64,000 nt of DNA from UBA11740 sp049273695 (lineage in GTDB: Bacteria > Acidobacteriota > Blastocatellia > Pyrinomonadales > Pyrinomonadaceae). Below the pieces are notes generated by a model. It saw only the letters and a program-made list of their open reading frames with translations. It did not search any database and was not told where the DNA came from. Each line of letters starts with the position of its first letter. The first letter of the stretch is position 1. The DNA lies in assembly GCA_049273695.1 (NCBI GenBank), contig JBASRE010000013.1, positions 1-64,000 of the forward strand, in the 5' to 3' direction. The position numbers and the translations under genes were made by a program. Shown here one piece after another: positions 15,053 through 23,561 of this stretch.

Positions 15053-16642
15053 ATGCCTGTCGAATTCCCTGAACGCTTCAACATGGCCGATTACTTCCTC
15101 TATCACAATCTGGAGGAAGGTCGCGAAAACAAGGTCTGTCTCTACTTCAAAGATCAAACTTACACGTACGGCGAGGCCGCGCGGATGTCGAATCGCACGG
15201 GCAACGCGCTCCGTGAACTCGGCGTTGAGATGGAAGATCGCGTGCTCATCGTCCTGCCGGACTGTCCGGAATTTGCCTGGACCTGGTTTGGCGCAGCGCG
15301 CATTGGCGCCGTCATCACGATGGTTAATCCGCTGCTGCCGGCGGACGACTATCGTTACTATCTCGAGTACACGCGCGCGCGGGTGGCGGTGGTGCATCAG
15401 TCTCTGGCGCAACCGTTTGTCGAGGCGGTCTCAAGCCCGAACCATCTGCGTTCCGTAATGGTCGTTGACGACGGAGCCGCGATGGAAGAGCAACTGGTGG
15501 ATCCGCACGGCCGCGTTAAATACGTTCCGTTCGCCGAAACTGTCGAGTCCCAACCCGTCGCTTGCCGCGCGGCCGACACTCATCGCGACGACATCGCTAT
15601 CTGGCTGTTCACGTCGGGTTCGACTGGTCATCCGAAAGGCGCAGTGCACCTGCAACATGACCTGCCGTACAACACTGAGGTCTTTGCGAAGCGCGCGATG
15701 GGAGTGAACGAAAACGATCTCACGGTGTCCGTGCCGAAACTCTTTTTCGGATACGCGACGGGAACGAACCTGCTGTTTCCGTTCGCCGTCGGCGGTGCGA
15801 CCGCTTTATTCGCCGAACGTTCGACGCCGGAAAAATTGTTTGAAGTGATCGAACGCTATCGGCCCACCATCCTGACGACCGTGCCGACGATGATCAATGG
15901 AATGCTCAACGCTGACGATGCCGCGTCGCACGACGTTTCGAGCATACGGTTCTGTTACTCGGCCGGTGAGGCTTTGCCGGTCGAGCTTTATCATCGTTGG
16001 AAGCAAACCTTTGGCGTTGAGATTTGCGACGGCATCGGATCAGCCGAGATGTTTCACATCTACATCACGAATCGACCCGATGATGTGAAGCCCGGCAGCC
16101 TGGGCCGTGTCGTCGAAGGTTACGAAGCAAAGATCGTCGATGCTGACAGCAACGAAGTCTCGACCGGCGAAATGGGCACGCTGAAAATCAAAGGCGACTC
16201 AGCCTCGCTGTGTTACTGGAACGCGCATGAAAAATCGAAAGAGACGTTTGCCGGCGATTGGTGCACGACTGGTGATCAATTTCATATCGACGCGGACGGT
16301 TACTACTGGTATCACGGACGCACCGACGACATGCTCAAAGTCGGCGGCATCTTTGTCGCGCCTGCCGAGATTGAGAACTGTCTGTTGCAACACGCCGCCG
16401 TGCTTGAATGCGCGGTCATCGGCCATGAAGATGAAGGCGGATTGGTGAAACCAAAAGCGTTCGTGGTCGCGCGTGAGGGTCATGACGCAAACGATGCTCT
16501 GATAGATGACATCAAGCAGTTCGCCAAGACGAATCTTGCGCTGTACAAGTATCCTCGCTGGGTCGAATTCGTGCCGTCACTTCCCAAGAATGACCGCGGA
16601 AAGATTGATCGCAAGCTGCTAAAATCTCGACCTGAAGCCTGA
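15053..16642 (+). CDS. 2-Aminobenzoate/benzoate-CoA ligase
   Basis: A 529-residue adenylate-forming enzyme that converts an aromatic acid, ATP and CoA to the aromatic acyl-CoA, AMP and pyrophosphate. The P-loop LFTSGSTGHPKGAVH, the aromatic-acid signature VPKLFFGYATGTNLLFPF, the A5 region GIGSAEMFHIYITNRP, the hinge GRTDDMLKVGGIFVAPAEIE and the catalytic Lys of PKNDRGKIDRKLL match benzoate-CoA ligases including 2-aminobenzoate-CoA ligase. The neighbours (tryptophan dioxygenase, kynureninase-like enzyme, 2-aminobenzoyl-CoA-type monooxygenase) favour anthranilate as substrate. It starts at ATG 15053, two bases after the toxin stop (a GTG at 15050 is in frame). A repeat-filled region follows. 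Confidence 0.9.
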   Translation: MPVEFPERFNMADYFLYHNLEEGRENKVCLYFKDQTYTYGEAARMSNRTGNALRELGVEMEDRVLIVLPDCPEFAWTWFGAARIGAVITMVNPLLPADDYRYYLEYTRARVAVVHQSLAQPFVEAVSSPNHLRSVMVVDDGAAMEEQLVDPHGRVKYVPFAETVESQPVACRAADTHRDDIAIWLFTSGSTGHPKGAVHLQHDLPYNTEVFAKRAMGVNENDLTVSVPKLFFGYATGTNLLFPFAVGGATALFAERSTPEKLFEVIERYRPTILTTVPTMINGMLNADDAASHDVSSIRFCYSAGEALPVELYHRWKQTFGVEICDGIGSAEMFHIYITNRPDDVKPGSLGRVVEGYEAKIVDADSNEVSTGEMGTLKIKGDSASLCYWNAHEKSKETFAGDWCTTGDQFHIDADGYYWYHGRTDDMLKVGGIFVAPAEIENCLLQHAAVLECAVIGHEDEGGLVKPKAFVVAREGHDANDALIDDIKQFAKTNLALYKYPRWVEFVPSLPKNDRGKIDRKLLKSRPEA

Positions 16643-16651
16643 CGCTTGTTC

Positions 16652-16843
16652 TGTCATTCACACCGGGTTTCAGCCCGGTGATCCACAGCCGCCCAGGTAA
16701 AGGAACCGTTTCAACAGTTTCTCCAGGTGCAGACGCAACTGGATCATGATCAAGCTCTCGGTTAGTGGAGATGTGGAAACCGTTAAAACGGTTTCGCGAT
16801 CTCTCCCCGCCAAAGATCACCGGGCTGAAGCCCGGTGAATGAG
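16652..16843. repeat. Palindromic element, family F (TTCACACCGGG), copy 1
   Basis: Ends TTCACACCGGGTTTCAGCCC (from 16656) and CACCGGGCTGAAGCCCGGTG (from 16819) are inverted, and an inner pair AACCGTTTCAACAG / AACCGTTAAAACGG is also inverted. The same layout, with TTCACACCTCGCTTCAGCGA ends and an inner AACCGTTGAAAACGGTT, occurs at 62782-62934. Bases 16844-17060 after it hold a half-copy of family D (near 16906-16942) and the leader of the next gene, but no coding sequence I can support. Confidence 0.85.
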
Positions 16844-17060
16844 AAACTTGGCACTCTCTGACTTTTGAGGCAAAGCCTATCCGACACGCAAAGTAGGAAA
16901 TACCACCTCACCCCGGCCCCTCGCCCAGAGGGAGAGGGAGTACATGCTCGCCCCTCCTAATCACGAAAAACTCTCGAAATCCAGAAGATTTTTAGCGGAA
17001 TTGCATACCTACTAACCATTTCCTTCCGGTGAGGAGTCAAGCAGACTTTGCGGAGGGAAG

Positions 17061-17777
17061 ATGATCGTGCGAAACCTTTTACTACTAATCGCGGCCGCCG
17101 TTGTTTTTGCTATACCAGCCACCGCATCGGCGGACGTCATTACGTTCCAAGCCCCGGTGACGGCGCCGAATGCCGGTAACGGCGGACCCCGCCAGGTCGA
17201 TTTGGATCACCATCGCGCCTACACGTGGCGCATCGACAACATCAACCTGCCGCAAGGGCACACCCTCATGGGAGCGACGCTGACGTTCCACAACATCAGC
17301 AACTGGGACACAAATCCCAACATGCTGTTCATGCACCTGCTCGACACAGCCCGCAACGCCGGCATCGCTTCGTTCACGGATGCGACCGGGACGCCCGTGC
17401 CGTCGTCGCAGATTCGAGATAACTTTGCTGGTTCACTGCTCGGCAGCAACCCTCTGGTGGCGCCGGGTACGGGAAACATTTTGCTCACGCAGCAATCGTT
17501 CACCACCACGCCGCGCGATTTTGTCTACACGTTTACTGCGGACCAGCTAAACATTCTGAGCGTGTTCATCCTCAACGGCGGAAATCTCGCTTTGGGTTTG
17601 GATCCTGATTGCCACTTCTGGAACAACGGCATCACCTTAACGCTGACCACCTGTCCACCGACGGCCACGCCTGAGCCGGCAACGATGGCGTTATTGGGAA
17701 GCGGATTGGCGGGACTGTACTACCGAAGACGCCGGCAGAAACGCAAAGCTGCTGCCGCGGCTGCGAGTCAGGTCTGA
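17061..17777 (+). CDS. PEP-CTERM sorting-domain secreted protein
   Basis: A 238-residue exported protein. Residues 1-24 are a signal peptide (MIVRNLLLLIAAAVVFAI...ASA). The middle (about 25-205) is a beta-rich domain with no recognised enzyme motif. The C terminus is a PEP-CTERM signal: TPEPATMALLGSGLAGLYY, then a basic run RRRRQKRK, which exosortase systems use to cut and anchor proteins to the surface. No exosortase gene is in the window. GGAGGG stands just before ATG 17061. A strong intrinsic terminator follows at 17796. PEP-CTERM genes are often under sigma-54 control, and a sigma-54 regulator lies at 19.9 kb, but I see no clear -24/-12 element upstream. Confidence 0.9.
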   Translation: MIVRNLLLLIAAAVVFAIPATASADVITFQAPVTAPNAGNGGPRQVDLDHHRAYTWRIDNINLPQGHTLMGATLTFHNISNWDTNPNMLFMHLLDTARNAGIASFTDATGTPVPSSQIRDNFAGSLLGSNPLVAPGTGNILLTQQSFTTTPRDFVYTFTADQLNILSVFILNGGNLALGLDPDCHFWNNGITLTLTTCPPTATPEPATMALLGSGLAGLYYRRRRQKRKAAAAAASQV

Positions 17778-17795
17778 AGATCGCTTTTGAAAAAA

Positions 17796-17846
17796 CTGAA
17801 AGCCGCGGATCCCAAACCGAGTCGGGATTCGCGGCTTTTTCATTTC
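17796..17846 (+). terminator. Intrinsic terminator, copy 1
   Basis: A GC-rich stem AAAGCCGCGGATCCC ... GGGATTCGCGGCTTTTT with a CCGAGTC loop and a T run. It ends the PEP-CTERM gene. A near-identical copy is at 19752-19798. Confidence 0.9.
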
Positions 17847-17897
17847 GACGGCAACCTCTGGCTAAAAAGACCTTCACCGATGAGAGGTACTTCAGTT

Positions 17898-18704
17898 TCA
17901 GTGCGCGCTGACCAGGATCACATCCCAAGCCCACCGACCCATCTGCGCGCCTCGGGTGTCCCGGACCTTCACGCGATAGCGGAACCAGTTTCCAAACTGA
18001 TCCCGTCTTTTCGTTTCGTTGTAATCAAGATCGATTGCCGCTAACCCCAAATCCTCGAGGCTGTGAAGTTCCCCGGATTCGGAGACGCCGTTGTGGTTTT
18101 TGTCTTGCCACAGTTGCAGCCTGGAGAAGACAGCGTCTTGTCGATTAATTCTGCCGTCTTGGTTGCCGCCATTTCGTGCTTTATCGAATTCAGCCAACGC
18201 CAGGAACCCATTCTTTTCGACACCAGCCGGCGGATCGGGCTGCAGGGTCGAATTCCCAAACAACTCCCTGCCGTTGTCGATAGAGCCAGTGCCGTTGCGA
18301 TCCAATACCAACCATGCATCATCGGATTCCGGCGAGGTCCAAGAGAGGTGTTCGGGAGAGCCATCACTGTTAAGGTCGAAATCAACACCACCTGCGGCGT
18401 CGGTTAGACTAAAACCGTTTCCAGTGACATCCACAAGTATCGGCGTGGGGTAATCGACGCAACCGCACAACTCAAAACTCCATTGTCCATTCTCGCAGAG
18501 CTCGGGAAGTAAGTTGCAGGGCTCGGGCGGCGGCGGTTGTTGCTCCTGACAAGTGCTGTTCGTGAAGTTCCAGTACCAACTGTTCGCGCTACATGTTTCT
18601 TCGTCTTCCGCTTCACTAGCGTGGCAGTAGTAATCAATCGGATTATTGATTCCAGCAGATTGGTAACTACAGCCGCTGGGCCCCCCGGGGGCCGCCAGAT
18701 ACAT
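17898..18704 (-). CDS. EF-hand-like calcium-binding secreted protein (possibly the 3' part of a frameshifted gene)
   Basis: A 268-residue protein. A cysteine-rich N-terminal third (about residues 12-84, ending CNLLPELCENGQWSFELCGC) is followed by a region found in secreted acidobacterial proteins: PILVDVTGNGFSLTDAAGG, FDLNSDG, LDRNGTGSIDNGRELFGN, ARNGGNQDGRI, DKNHNGVSESGEL. These DxNxDG-type loops are calcium-binding EF-hand or dockerin-like motifs. No signal peptide begins this frame and an in-frame TAA sits six codons before the ATG. The preceding gene has a signal sequence and stops 20 bases upstream in another frame, so the two may be one gene split by an indel. It is the last member of a three-gene minus-strand operon. 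Confidence 0.7.
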   Translation of the reverse strand: MYLAAPGGPSGCSYQSAGINNPIDYYCHASEAEDEETCSANSWYWNFTNSTCQEQQPPPPEPCNLLPELCENGQWSFELCGCVDYPTPILVDVTGNGFSLTDAAGGVDFDLNSDGSPEHLSWTSPESDDAWLVLDRNGTGSIDNGRELFGNSTLQPDPPAGVEKNGFLALAEFDKARNGGNQDGRINRQDAVFSRLQLWQDKNHNGVSESGELHSLEDLGLAAIDLDYNETKRRDQFGNWFRYRVKVRDTRGAQMGRWAWDVILVSAH

Positions 18705-18724
18705 AAGCGGGAGCGTGCGTTACT

Positions 18725-19039
18725 TCATTCCAGCGGTTCTTGTTGGAGCCTACCCAACCCCGGCGTGTCAAAACCTGGATAGCAAGCAACCTGGGGCGGA
18801 TTGTTACAGGTACCGTCGGCACTAACCGGGAAGGCTGGCGTTTCATGCCCGTCCGTATAAAACAAATGCCACGTGTGCGTCTTTCCAAAGCCCTGCACGC
18901 TGCATTGCGTTCCGTAGAATGATACATTCGATGCGTTCGGCTGGGTTGGTTGGAACGAAGAGCCACAAGCAGCCAGTATTGTGACCGTCGCCGACGCACT
19001 CGCGGCGACAAGAGATAGCGCAATAAAAGGTCTTTTCAT
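18725..19039 (-). CDS. Small putative lipoprotein (possible 5' part of the EF-hand gene)
   Basis: 104 residues with an export signal (MKRPFIALSLVAASASATVT) followed by ILAACGSS, a good lipobox with Cys25. The rest has six cysteines and no recognised fold. Its ATG overlaps the stop of the upstream gene by four bases, so they are coupled. It ends in LGRLQQEPLE about 20 bases before the EF-hand frame begins. A third frame in the gap (reading NRWNEVTHAP) would join the two with small frame changes, so a broken single gene is a real alternative. Function unknown. Confidence 0.6.
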   Translation of the reverse strand: MKRPFIALSLVAASASATVTILAACGSSFQPTQPNASNVSFYGTQCSVQGFGKTHTWHLFYTDGHETPAFPVSADGTCNNPPQVACYPGFDTPGLGRLQQEPLE

Positions 19040-19545
19040 TTTTGCGGACCTCTTTTCTTCGTGTTGAAGTCCTTTAGCTCGCGCATGCTTTTTAGCGAAG
19101 AGTCACAGCCTTCTTCAGTGCCGTCAGCGAAAATTACGCCGCCGATTCGAATCGGCGCTTTCGGACTGAGATAGCCCAGAGTTATTGTCATTCTTTCACC
19201 AGGGGCAATAACAATCTGGGGAGGTTGGTCTGGGGTAAATCCACTCGGAACGACAGAGTGCCTTTCCCGATTGGCTAGCTGCTCCACAGAGATTGAAACA
19301 ACACCAACATAGGCTTCATTCTCTACTTCTAAAACCGCAACCTGCGAACCACCTCGATCAACCAATTCCGCCTTAATTAGCTTGATGTGTTCCGTGCAAT
19401 TTTTGATTTTTGGCAGCTCTGTAAGGAAAGGACGTTTTGGAGCCTTCTCCTGAGAAGCACCGGTCGGAGGCCTTAGCAAAGCGAGCCAGCCGACTACACC
19501 TAGGCACACTCCTACCGCAATACACCCCATAAATTTCTTAGTCAT
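19036..19545 (-). CDS. Hypothetical exported protein, first gene of a three-gene operon
   Basis: 169 residues. One N-terminal hydrophobic segment (GCIAVGVCLGVVGWLALL, about residues 7-24) serves as a signal or anchor. The rest looks like one beta-sandwich of about 120 residues: a VLEVENEAYVGVVSISVEQL strand pair, a PPQIVIAPGERMTITLGYL strand pair and one cysteine pair (C50 and C148). This resembles accessory domains of secreted proteins but no family is recognised. A clear ribosome site (AAGGAG) precedes the ATG at 19545. It heads the operon that continues with the lipoprotein and EF-hand genes. Confidence 0.75.
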   Translation of the reverse strand: MTKKFMGCIAVGVCLGVVGWLALLRPPTGASQEKAPKRPFLTELPKIKNCTEHIKLIKAELVDRGGSQVAVLEVENEAYVGVVSISVEQLANRERHSVVPSGFTPDQPPQIVIAPGERMTITLGYLSPKAPIRIGGVIFADGTEEGCDSSLKSMRELKDFNTKKRGPQK

Positions 19546-19751
19546 GAATTTCTCCTTAGCTGAACCTAAGCTCGTCCTGGGAGGCTGACTACCGGAGACA
19601 TCCAGTGATGTGGGCGGGAGGGAGCCGTTAATGACCGCAACTATACGCCCACCATGACTCTTGTCAAGGGTCTTTAGCCGGCTTGCGCTGTTTGTTGCGA
19701 ACTAAACTCGCGTGTTGCGTTAGGGTCCTGAAGGATCGCTCCTGGGAAAGC

Positions 19752-19798
19752 GAAAAGCCGCGATCCCAAACCGAGTCGGGATTCGCGGCTTTTTCGTT
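19752..19798. terminator. Intrinsic terminator, copy 2
   Basis: AAAAGCCGCGATCCC and GGGATTCGCGGCTTTTT form the same stem, loop and T tract as at 17796-17846. It could end the sigma-54 regulator transcript on the minus strand (it has an A run on the left side) or a plus-strand transcript. Bases 19546-19751, between the operon start and this hairpin, are probably the promoter of the minus-strand operon; I recognise no motif. Confidence 0.8.
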
Positions 19799-19800
19799 TA

Positions 19801-19889
19801 AGTCATGAGTGATGAGTCATGAGTGATGAGTGATCAGTCATGAGCAAAACAGAGCTTACTCATCACTCATGACTCATGACTCATCACTT
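19801..19889. repeat. Simple repeat, ATGAGTGATGAGTC type
   Basis: Repeated TGAGTGATGAGTCATGAGTG units at 19801-19845 are inverted at 19857-19889, forming a long imperfect hairpin just after the regulator stop codon. Confidence 0.8.
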
Positions 19890-19894
19890 ATTAT

Positions 19895-21313
19895 TTAGCG
19901 CAGCTTTCCTTCCAAATGATAATCGCGCAGACGTCGATACAGAGTTGAGGGCGAGATGCCGAGCAAAGCGGCCGTCTTTCCTCGATGCCAGCCTGTCTGC
20001 TCCAACGCATTGATGATTTGCTGCTTCTCGACGTCGCGCAAAGCTGTCGGCGTTGAAACATCACCCCCATTGGCTGTGCCCATGACTGGCGAGGTAGCAA
20101 ACGAGGCTACGCCCATGTTGCGCCCGGCGACTTCCGGCGGCAATTCACTCACGCTGATGCGGCCATCGTTAGCGAGCAAGACGGCGCGCTCCAAACAATT
20201 TCGCAGCTGGCGAACGTTGCCCGGCCAACCGTAGTCACGCAGCTTTTCCACGACTTCCGGCTCGACCATAGGCGCGTTCGCTCCGGCAAGCTGTTTCAAG
20301 ATGTGTTCAGTCAGCGGCGGAATGTCTTCCGTACGTTCACGCAAAGGCGCCAGGTGAATCTGAAAACTGTTGATGCGATAGAGCAGGTCGGCCCGAAACG
20401 TTCCGTCGTTTACTGCCGAATCCAAATTGCGGTTCGTCGCCGCCACGATGCGCACGTTGACTTCGACTTTGCGCACGCCGCCGACGCGGAAGAACGTGCG
20501 CGTTTCAATCGCGCGGAGGAGCTTTGCCTGCAGATTCGCCGGCAACTCAGTCACTTCATCAAGGAACAGAGTGCCGCCGTCAGCCAGTTCAATCAGTCCA
20601 AGCTTGCGAGCTTTCGCGCCGGAGAATGCGCCCGCTTCGTAGCCGAACAGCTCGGATTCGAGCAGCGACTCTTGAAACGCGGCGCAGTTTAAATCGATGA
20701 ATGCTCCGTTCGCTCGGTTCGACAGGCGGTGAATCGCCTGTGCGATCAATTCCTTGCCGGTGCCGGACTCGCCGGTAATCAGCACCGATGCATCAGACGG
20801 CGCGACACGTTCAACCAGGCGAATCGCTTCGGCAATCGCTTTCGATTCGCCGATGATTTCGGGAATGGCGGTCTTGCGCTCAATTTGGGCCCGCAGTCTT
20901 TGGTTATCGACGCGCAGGTTCCGCTTCTCAGCCGCCTGGCGCACGCGCACATCGAGTTCGCTGATGCTGTAAGGCTTGGTCAGGTAATCGTATGCGCCTG
21001 TCCTCATCGCCTCGACCGCGGTTTCGATCGTGCCCTGGCCCGTGAGCATGATGACTTCGGGCGGATTGGGCCGTTCGTGAACGCGGCGCAGCAACTCCAT
21101 GCCATCCATGCGCGGCATGTTGATGTCGCACAGCAGCACATCGACATTGCTCTCTTCGAGTTTTCGCAAGGCCGCTTCGCCGTCAGGCGCAACGTGCACA
21201 CGATAACCGAGCCGCTGCAGTTCTTTCTGCAACACCAGACGCAGGTTTGCCTCGTCTTCGGCTATCAGTAATCTTGCATTGCGTAATTCGTCCACAGCTT
21301 TCGACTCCCGCAC
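19895..21313 (-). CDS. Sigma-54-dependent response regulator
   Basis: 472 residues in three parts. A receiver domain (1-125) has the acidic pocket IAEDE and the phosphoacceptor Asp63 in LLCDINMPRMDG. An AAA+ domain (about 150-385) has Walker A GESGTGKE, Walker B GGTLFLDEV, the sigma-54 contact loop reading GAFSGA instead of GAFTGA, and the R-finger region FRADLLYRI. A Fis-type helix-turn-helix ends the protein (GKTAALLGISPSTLYRRL). It activates sigma-54 promoters when phosphorylated, probably by the histidine kinase encoded 20 bases upstream on the same strand. The start is GTG 21313. Ser for Thr in the loop is a mild change that some active family members tolerate. Confidence 0.93.
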   Translation of the reverse strand: MRESKAVDELRNARLLIAEDEANLRLVLQKELQRLGYRVHVAPDGEAALRKLEESNVDVLLCDINMPRMDGMELLRRVHERPNPPEVIMLTGQGTIETAVEAMRTGAYDYLTKPYSISELDVRVRQAAEKRNLRVDNQRLRAQIERKTAIPEIIGESKAIAEAIRLVERVAPSDASVLITGESGTGKELIAQAIHRLSNRANGAFIDLNCAAFQESLLESELFGYEAGAFSGAKARKLGLIELADGGTLFLDEVTELPANLQAKLLRAIETRTFFRVGGVRKVEVNVRIVAATNRNLDSAVNDGTFRADLLYRINSFQIHLAPLRERTEDIPPLTEHILKQLAGANAPMVEPEVVEKLRDYGWPGNVRQLRNCLERAVLLANDGRISVSELPPEVAGRNMGVASFATSPVMGTANGGDVSTPTALRDVEKQQIINALEQTGWHRGKTAALLGISPSTLYRRLRDYHLEGKLR

Positions 21314-21333
21314 TGAATCGACGGCTGGCGCCG

Positions 21334-23373
21334 TTAGTCCGACATGCTCGCTTTGGGTAGCGAGATGGTGAAAGTAGTACCGACCCCCACGGTTGACCTG
21401 ACATCGAGGCGGCCACCGTGCTCAGATACAATACCATAACAGACCGCCAGCCCGAGGCCGGTCCCGCGGCCCACGTCCTTCGTGGTGAAGAACGGATCAA
21501 AAATCTTCGTGAGGTTCTCTGGAGAAATGCCCACGCCACTGTCGGTGATTTCAATGATCACGTTCAGTCCCGAAGGCGCAGCCCGTAGAGTGAGCGTGCC
21601 GCCGTCTGGCATCGCATCAATCGCGTTGGTCGCGAGCGCGACAACGGCCTGCTGCAACTGACCTTCGTCACCCAAAACCACCGGCAGGTTTTTCATCGTT
21701 TCGATTTCGATTTGAATGTTGTCGCCGCGCTGCTGGTGTGTGACGAGCCGCGCCGTCATCTTGATCGTCTCGGCGAGATTCACCGGCACGCGATTGCCGG
21801 CGCGCAGACGACTGAAGTCGAGCAAACCATGCGTGATCTGTTTGCAGCGAAAAGCTTCATCGTGAATCAAGCCGAGATACTCTTTCAGGTCTTCAACATC
21901 CGATGACTCAGCGAAGGCGCCTTCCGCGATCCGTTTCTCGAGCGACTCAGCACACGCGGCGATTGTCGCCAGCGGATTGTTGATTTCATGGACGACGCCG
22001 GCGGCCAGGCGTCCCACCGCCGCGAGCTTCTCAGCGCGCGCCACGGCGCGTTCAGATTTCACCCGCGAAGAAATGTTCTCGCCGACCGTGATGACGTGCG
22101 ACACCTCGCCCGTTTCGTCGGCGTGCATCGGTATTTTGCTGATGAGCCAGTGGTTAGCGTCGCCGGATTGGGTAATCGTTTCCTGCTCGACACGGTGAAT
22201 TTCGCCGGTCGCGAATACCTTGTTGAATTCGCGCTCCAGTAATTCCCGGCTCTGTTTTGTCAGCACCTCGAAGATGTCCTTGCCCAACACTTGTCCGCGC
22301 GGTACGCCGAGTTCGCCCAATTCGCGATTGCGGTTCCAGGCCACAATGCGCTTGTCACGATCGATTGCGTAAAGCGAAAGCGGAAGGCTATCGATGATGG
22401 CTTCGGTGAAGCGCTGCTGCACTTCCGCCTCAACGGCGCGGCGATCAACTTCTTCCGCCAGCGTCGCGGCCGATTCGCGCGCGTGCAGATACAACAGCGA
22501 AATGTGCGCGGCGAGGGCCGCCTGCTGCGCGGCGGCATCGATGAGACCACAGTCTGTGTTTGAATAGTCTTTCGGACTATCGAACGCGACGATTAGGGCG
22601 CCGAGAACCTCTCCGCCAAACCGCATCGGGCTGATGTACTCAGTCGTCCGCCGATCGTCGTGCAAAAGGAACTCTCTTTCATTCGTCAGCAGCGACGGAG
22701 TGGCTGCGCGCTTCGAATCTAACCATCCGGCAAAGCGTTCGCGATCGACCAGTGATGCACCTTCGGCGTTGCCTTCGCGGTCGAAGGCGCCGATGGCGAA
22801 ACCGTGGCCGTTGTTCTTAACGACGCAGGCACACAACGCGGCGTTGATGCCTTCGAACGTTGCGCCCGCGACTCGGCGGGCAACCTGATCAGGTTCGAGA
22901 GTTTGCAGTAAACCGCGTCCCAGGTCGGCGAGGAAACGCAATTCATGATTCGCATCCGTCAGTTGCGACTCGCGTTGCGCGCCACTCAAATGTGAATTGA
23001 CGCGGGAGATTAGCTCGCCGGGTGTTGAGGGCTTGACGATGTAGTCGTCGGCGCCGGCGCTGAAAGCTTCTACCTTGCGCTGCTCGTTGTCGGTCGCCGA
23101 AAACACCAGCACCGGCAATTGCCGCAGCGATGGTTGCGCGCGCAGCAAACGACAGAGAGCGAGACCGTCAACTTCCGGCAGCTCGACATCCAGCATAACC
23201 AGGTCGCACTGCTCTTTCTTCAAAAATCGCAGAGCCGCCGGCGCGTCGCCGACTGCGACGGTGCGATGACCGGCGCTTTCAAAAATGCTGCGCAGACCCT
23301 CGCGCGCCGACGAATCATCGTCGATCAAGAGCAGGGTCGCAGGATATGTCTCAAACGCAGGAGAAACAGACAT
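21334..23373 (-). CDS. Histidine kinase with receiver, GAF and PAS domains
   Basis: About 679 residues, soluble. Order: a receiver domain (Asp62 in VMLDVELPEVDG, with the acidic pair at 18-20), a GAF-like region around residues 140-300, a PAS domain (IIDSLPLSLYAIDRDKRIVAWNRN, with VITVGENISSR at its end), and the kinase core: dimerisation helix LAAGVVHEINNPLATIAA with the phospho-His, then the ATP site with TNAIDAMPDGG, DSGVGISPENL, FDPFFTTK and GTGLGLAVCYGIV. A kinase of this form usually senses a small ligand or redox state. It is followed by the sigma-54 regulator, its likely partner. I start at ATG 23373; a longer frame reaches 23556 but lacks family support. Confidence 0.9.
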   Translation of the reverse strand: MSVSPAFETYPATLLLIDDDSSAREGLRSIFESAGHRTVAVGDAPAALRFLKKEQCDLVMLDVELPEVDGLALCRLLRAQPSLRQLPVLVFSATDNEQRKVEAFSAGADDYIVKPSTPGELISRVNSHLSGAQRESQLTDANHELRFLADLGRGLLQTLEPDQVARRVAGATFEGINAALCACVVKNNGHGFAIGAFDREGNAEGASLVDRERFAGWLDSKRAATPSLLTNEREFLLHDDRRTTEYISPMRFGGEVLGALIVAFDSPKDYSNTDCGLIDAAAQQAALAAHISLLYLHARESAATLAEEVDRRAVEAEVQQRFTEAIIDSLPLSLYAIDRDKRIVAWNRNRELGELGVPRGQVLGKDIFEVLTKQSRELLEREFNKVFATGEIHRVEQETITQSGDANHWLISKIPMHADETGEVSHVITVGENISSRVKSERAVARAEKLAAVGRLAAGVVHEINNPLATIAACAESLEKRIAEGAFAESSDVEDLKEYLGLIHDEAFRCKQITHGLLDFSRLRAGNRVPVNLAETIKMTARLVTHQQRGDNIQIEIETMKNLPVVLGDEGQLQQAVVALATNAIDAMPDGGTLTLRAAPSGLNVIIEITDSGVGISPENLTKIFDPFFTTKDVGRGTGLGLAVCYGIVSEHGGRLDVRSTVGVGTTFTISLPKASMSD

Positions 23374-23561
23374 TAAGGTCAACAGCGAGGAGCGAACAGT
23401 TTGGTGCAATACGCGAATTCCAGAGGATGAGAGGGGCGGGCCGGAAACAATTGGCCGGGTATTCTGAGGGGCGCGTTTGTGGTGGACTGCGCCCGGAGCG
23501 GACAAATGTGTCCGCAGCCTGTTTCCAGATTGGAAGATCGAGGCAGGAGTTGTCAAGAATA

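Noticed and set aside
16844..17060. Sigma-54 promoter before the PEP-CTERM gene
   Set aside because: A TTGGCAC occurs near 16848 but the matching TTGC at the right distance is missing.
19801..19889. ATGAGTGATGAGTC repeats as a CRISPR array
   Set aside because: Units are short, irregular and inverted, without spacers or cas genes.
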